Source: Lamellibrachia columna
Lineage: Eukaryota; Annelida; Polychaeta; Sabellida; Siboglinidae
Assembly (NCBI GenBank): GCA_963662155.1
Contig: OY759262.1
Span: 12,542,782-12,606,781 of the forward strand
Reading direction: 5' to 3'
DNA length: 64,000 nt
Positions within the stretch are counted from its first letter, which is position 1; every line of letters starts with the position of its first letter. A program made the translations under genes and the position numbers. The notes below the pieces were generated by a model. It was not told the origin of the DNA. It saw only the letters and a list, made by a program, of their open reading frames with translations, and made no database searches. This document shows positions 63,949 through 64,000 of this stretch, piece after piece.

Positions 63949-64000
63949 CCATTTGTGACTAATTGTGATGGTGAACCCGGACACCCAGTACGTCATGCTA

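Overview
The window is nuclear DNA from an animal. It has spliced genes with GT-AG introns, CR1-type and RTE-type LINE remnants, tRNA-derived SINEs, several MITEs and many minisatellites. No prokaryotic feature is present. The intron-rich metazoan MGME1 gene, the CR1 LINE with an SGNH-esterase ORF1 and the invertebrate-style SINEs suggest a marine invertebrate, perhaps a lophotrochozoan such as a mollusc. That placement is inference.

Only one protein-coding gene is well supported. It is MGME1, the mitochondrial genome maintenance exonuclease, in four coding exons on the + strand at 2494-7536. Spliced together they give about 431 residues with the complete PD-(D/E)XK catalytic set, and all exon junctions are in phase. 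Its introns carry SINE and CR1 tails, a long-inverted-repeat element and a pogo-like MITE.

Layout. 1-2000: a tRNA-derived SINE and a rearranged RTE-type LINE, with endonuclease and reverse transcriptase fragments head to head. 2494-7536: MGME1. 7960-8220: two short minisatellites. 9335-9960: a second copy of the long-inverted-repeat element. About 12330-16525: a nearly complete but dead CR1 LINE. 17388-19745: a 61-bp direct repeat and a 79-bp satellite. 20810-23295: LINE fragments and a large imperfect hairpin. 29668-30426: exactly 23 copies of a 33-bp unit. 32291-33905: 50-bp and 95-bp arrays. 34883-39316: two copies of a TIR element flanking a 1565-bp tandem duplication. 42316-45438: a 25-bp array of about 95 units with trimeric higher-order structure. 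48219-48371: a hAT-like MITE. 48636-52936: a 45-bp array with an 814-bp higher-order repeat. 55620-60190: two oppositely oriented LINE 3' ends. 62038-62992: a giant CAG/CAC trinucleotide tract. 63300-64000: a possible promoter region for a gene beyond the edge.

The seven large arrays total about 11 kb, roughly a sixth of the window. The very long open reading frames (up to about 810 codons) all lie in these arrays. They are open because the units lack stop codons, often in several frames, so they are not annotated as genes. No obviously new multi-gene system is visible. The unusual content is repeat architecture: arrays bounded by inverted copies of their own core motif, SINE-LINE tail sharing, nested higher-order repeats and a recent segmental duplication.
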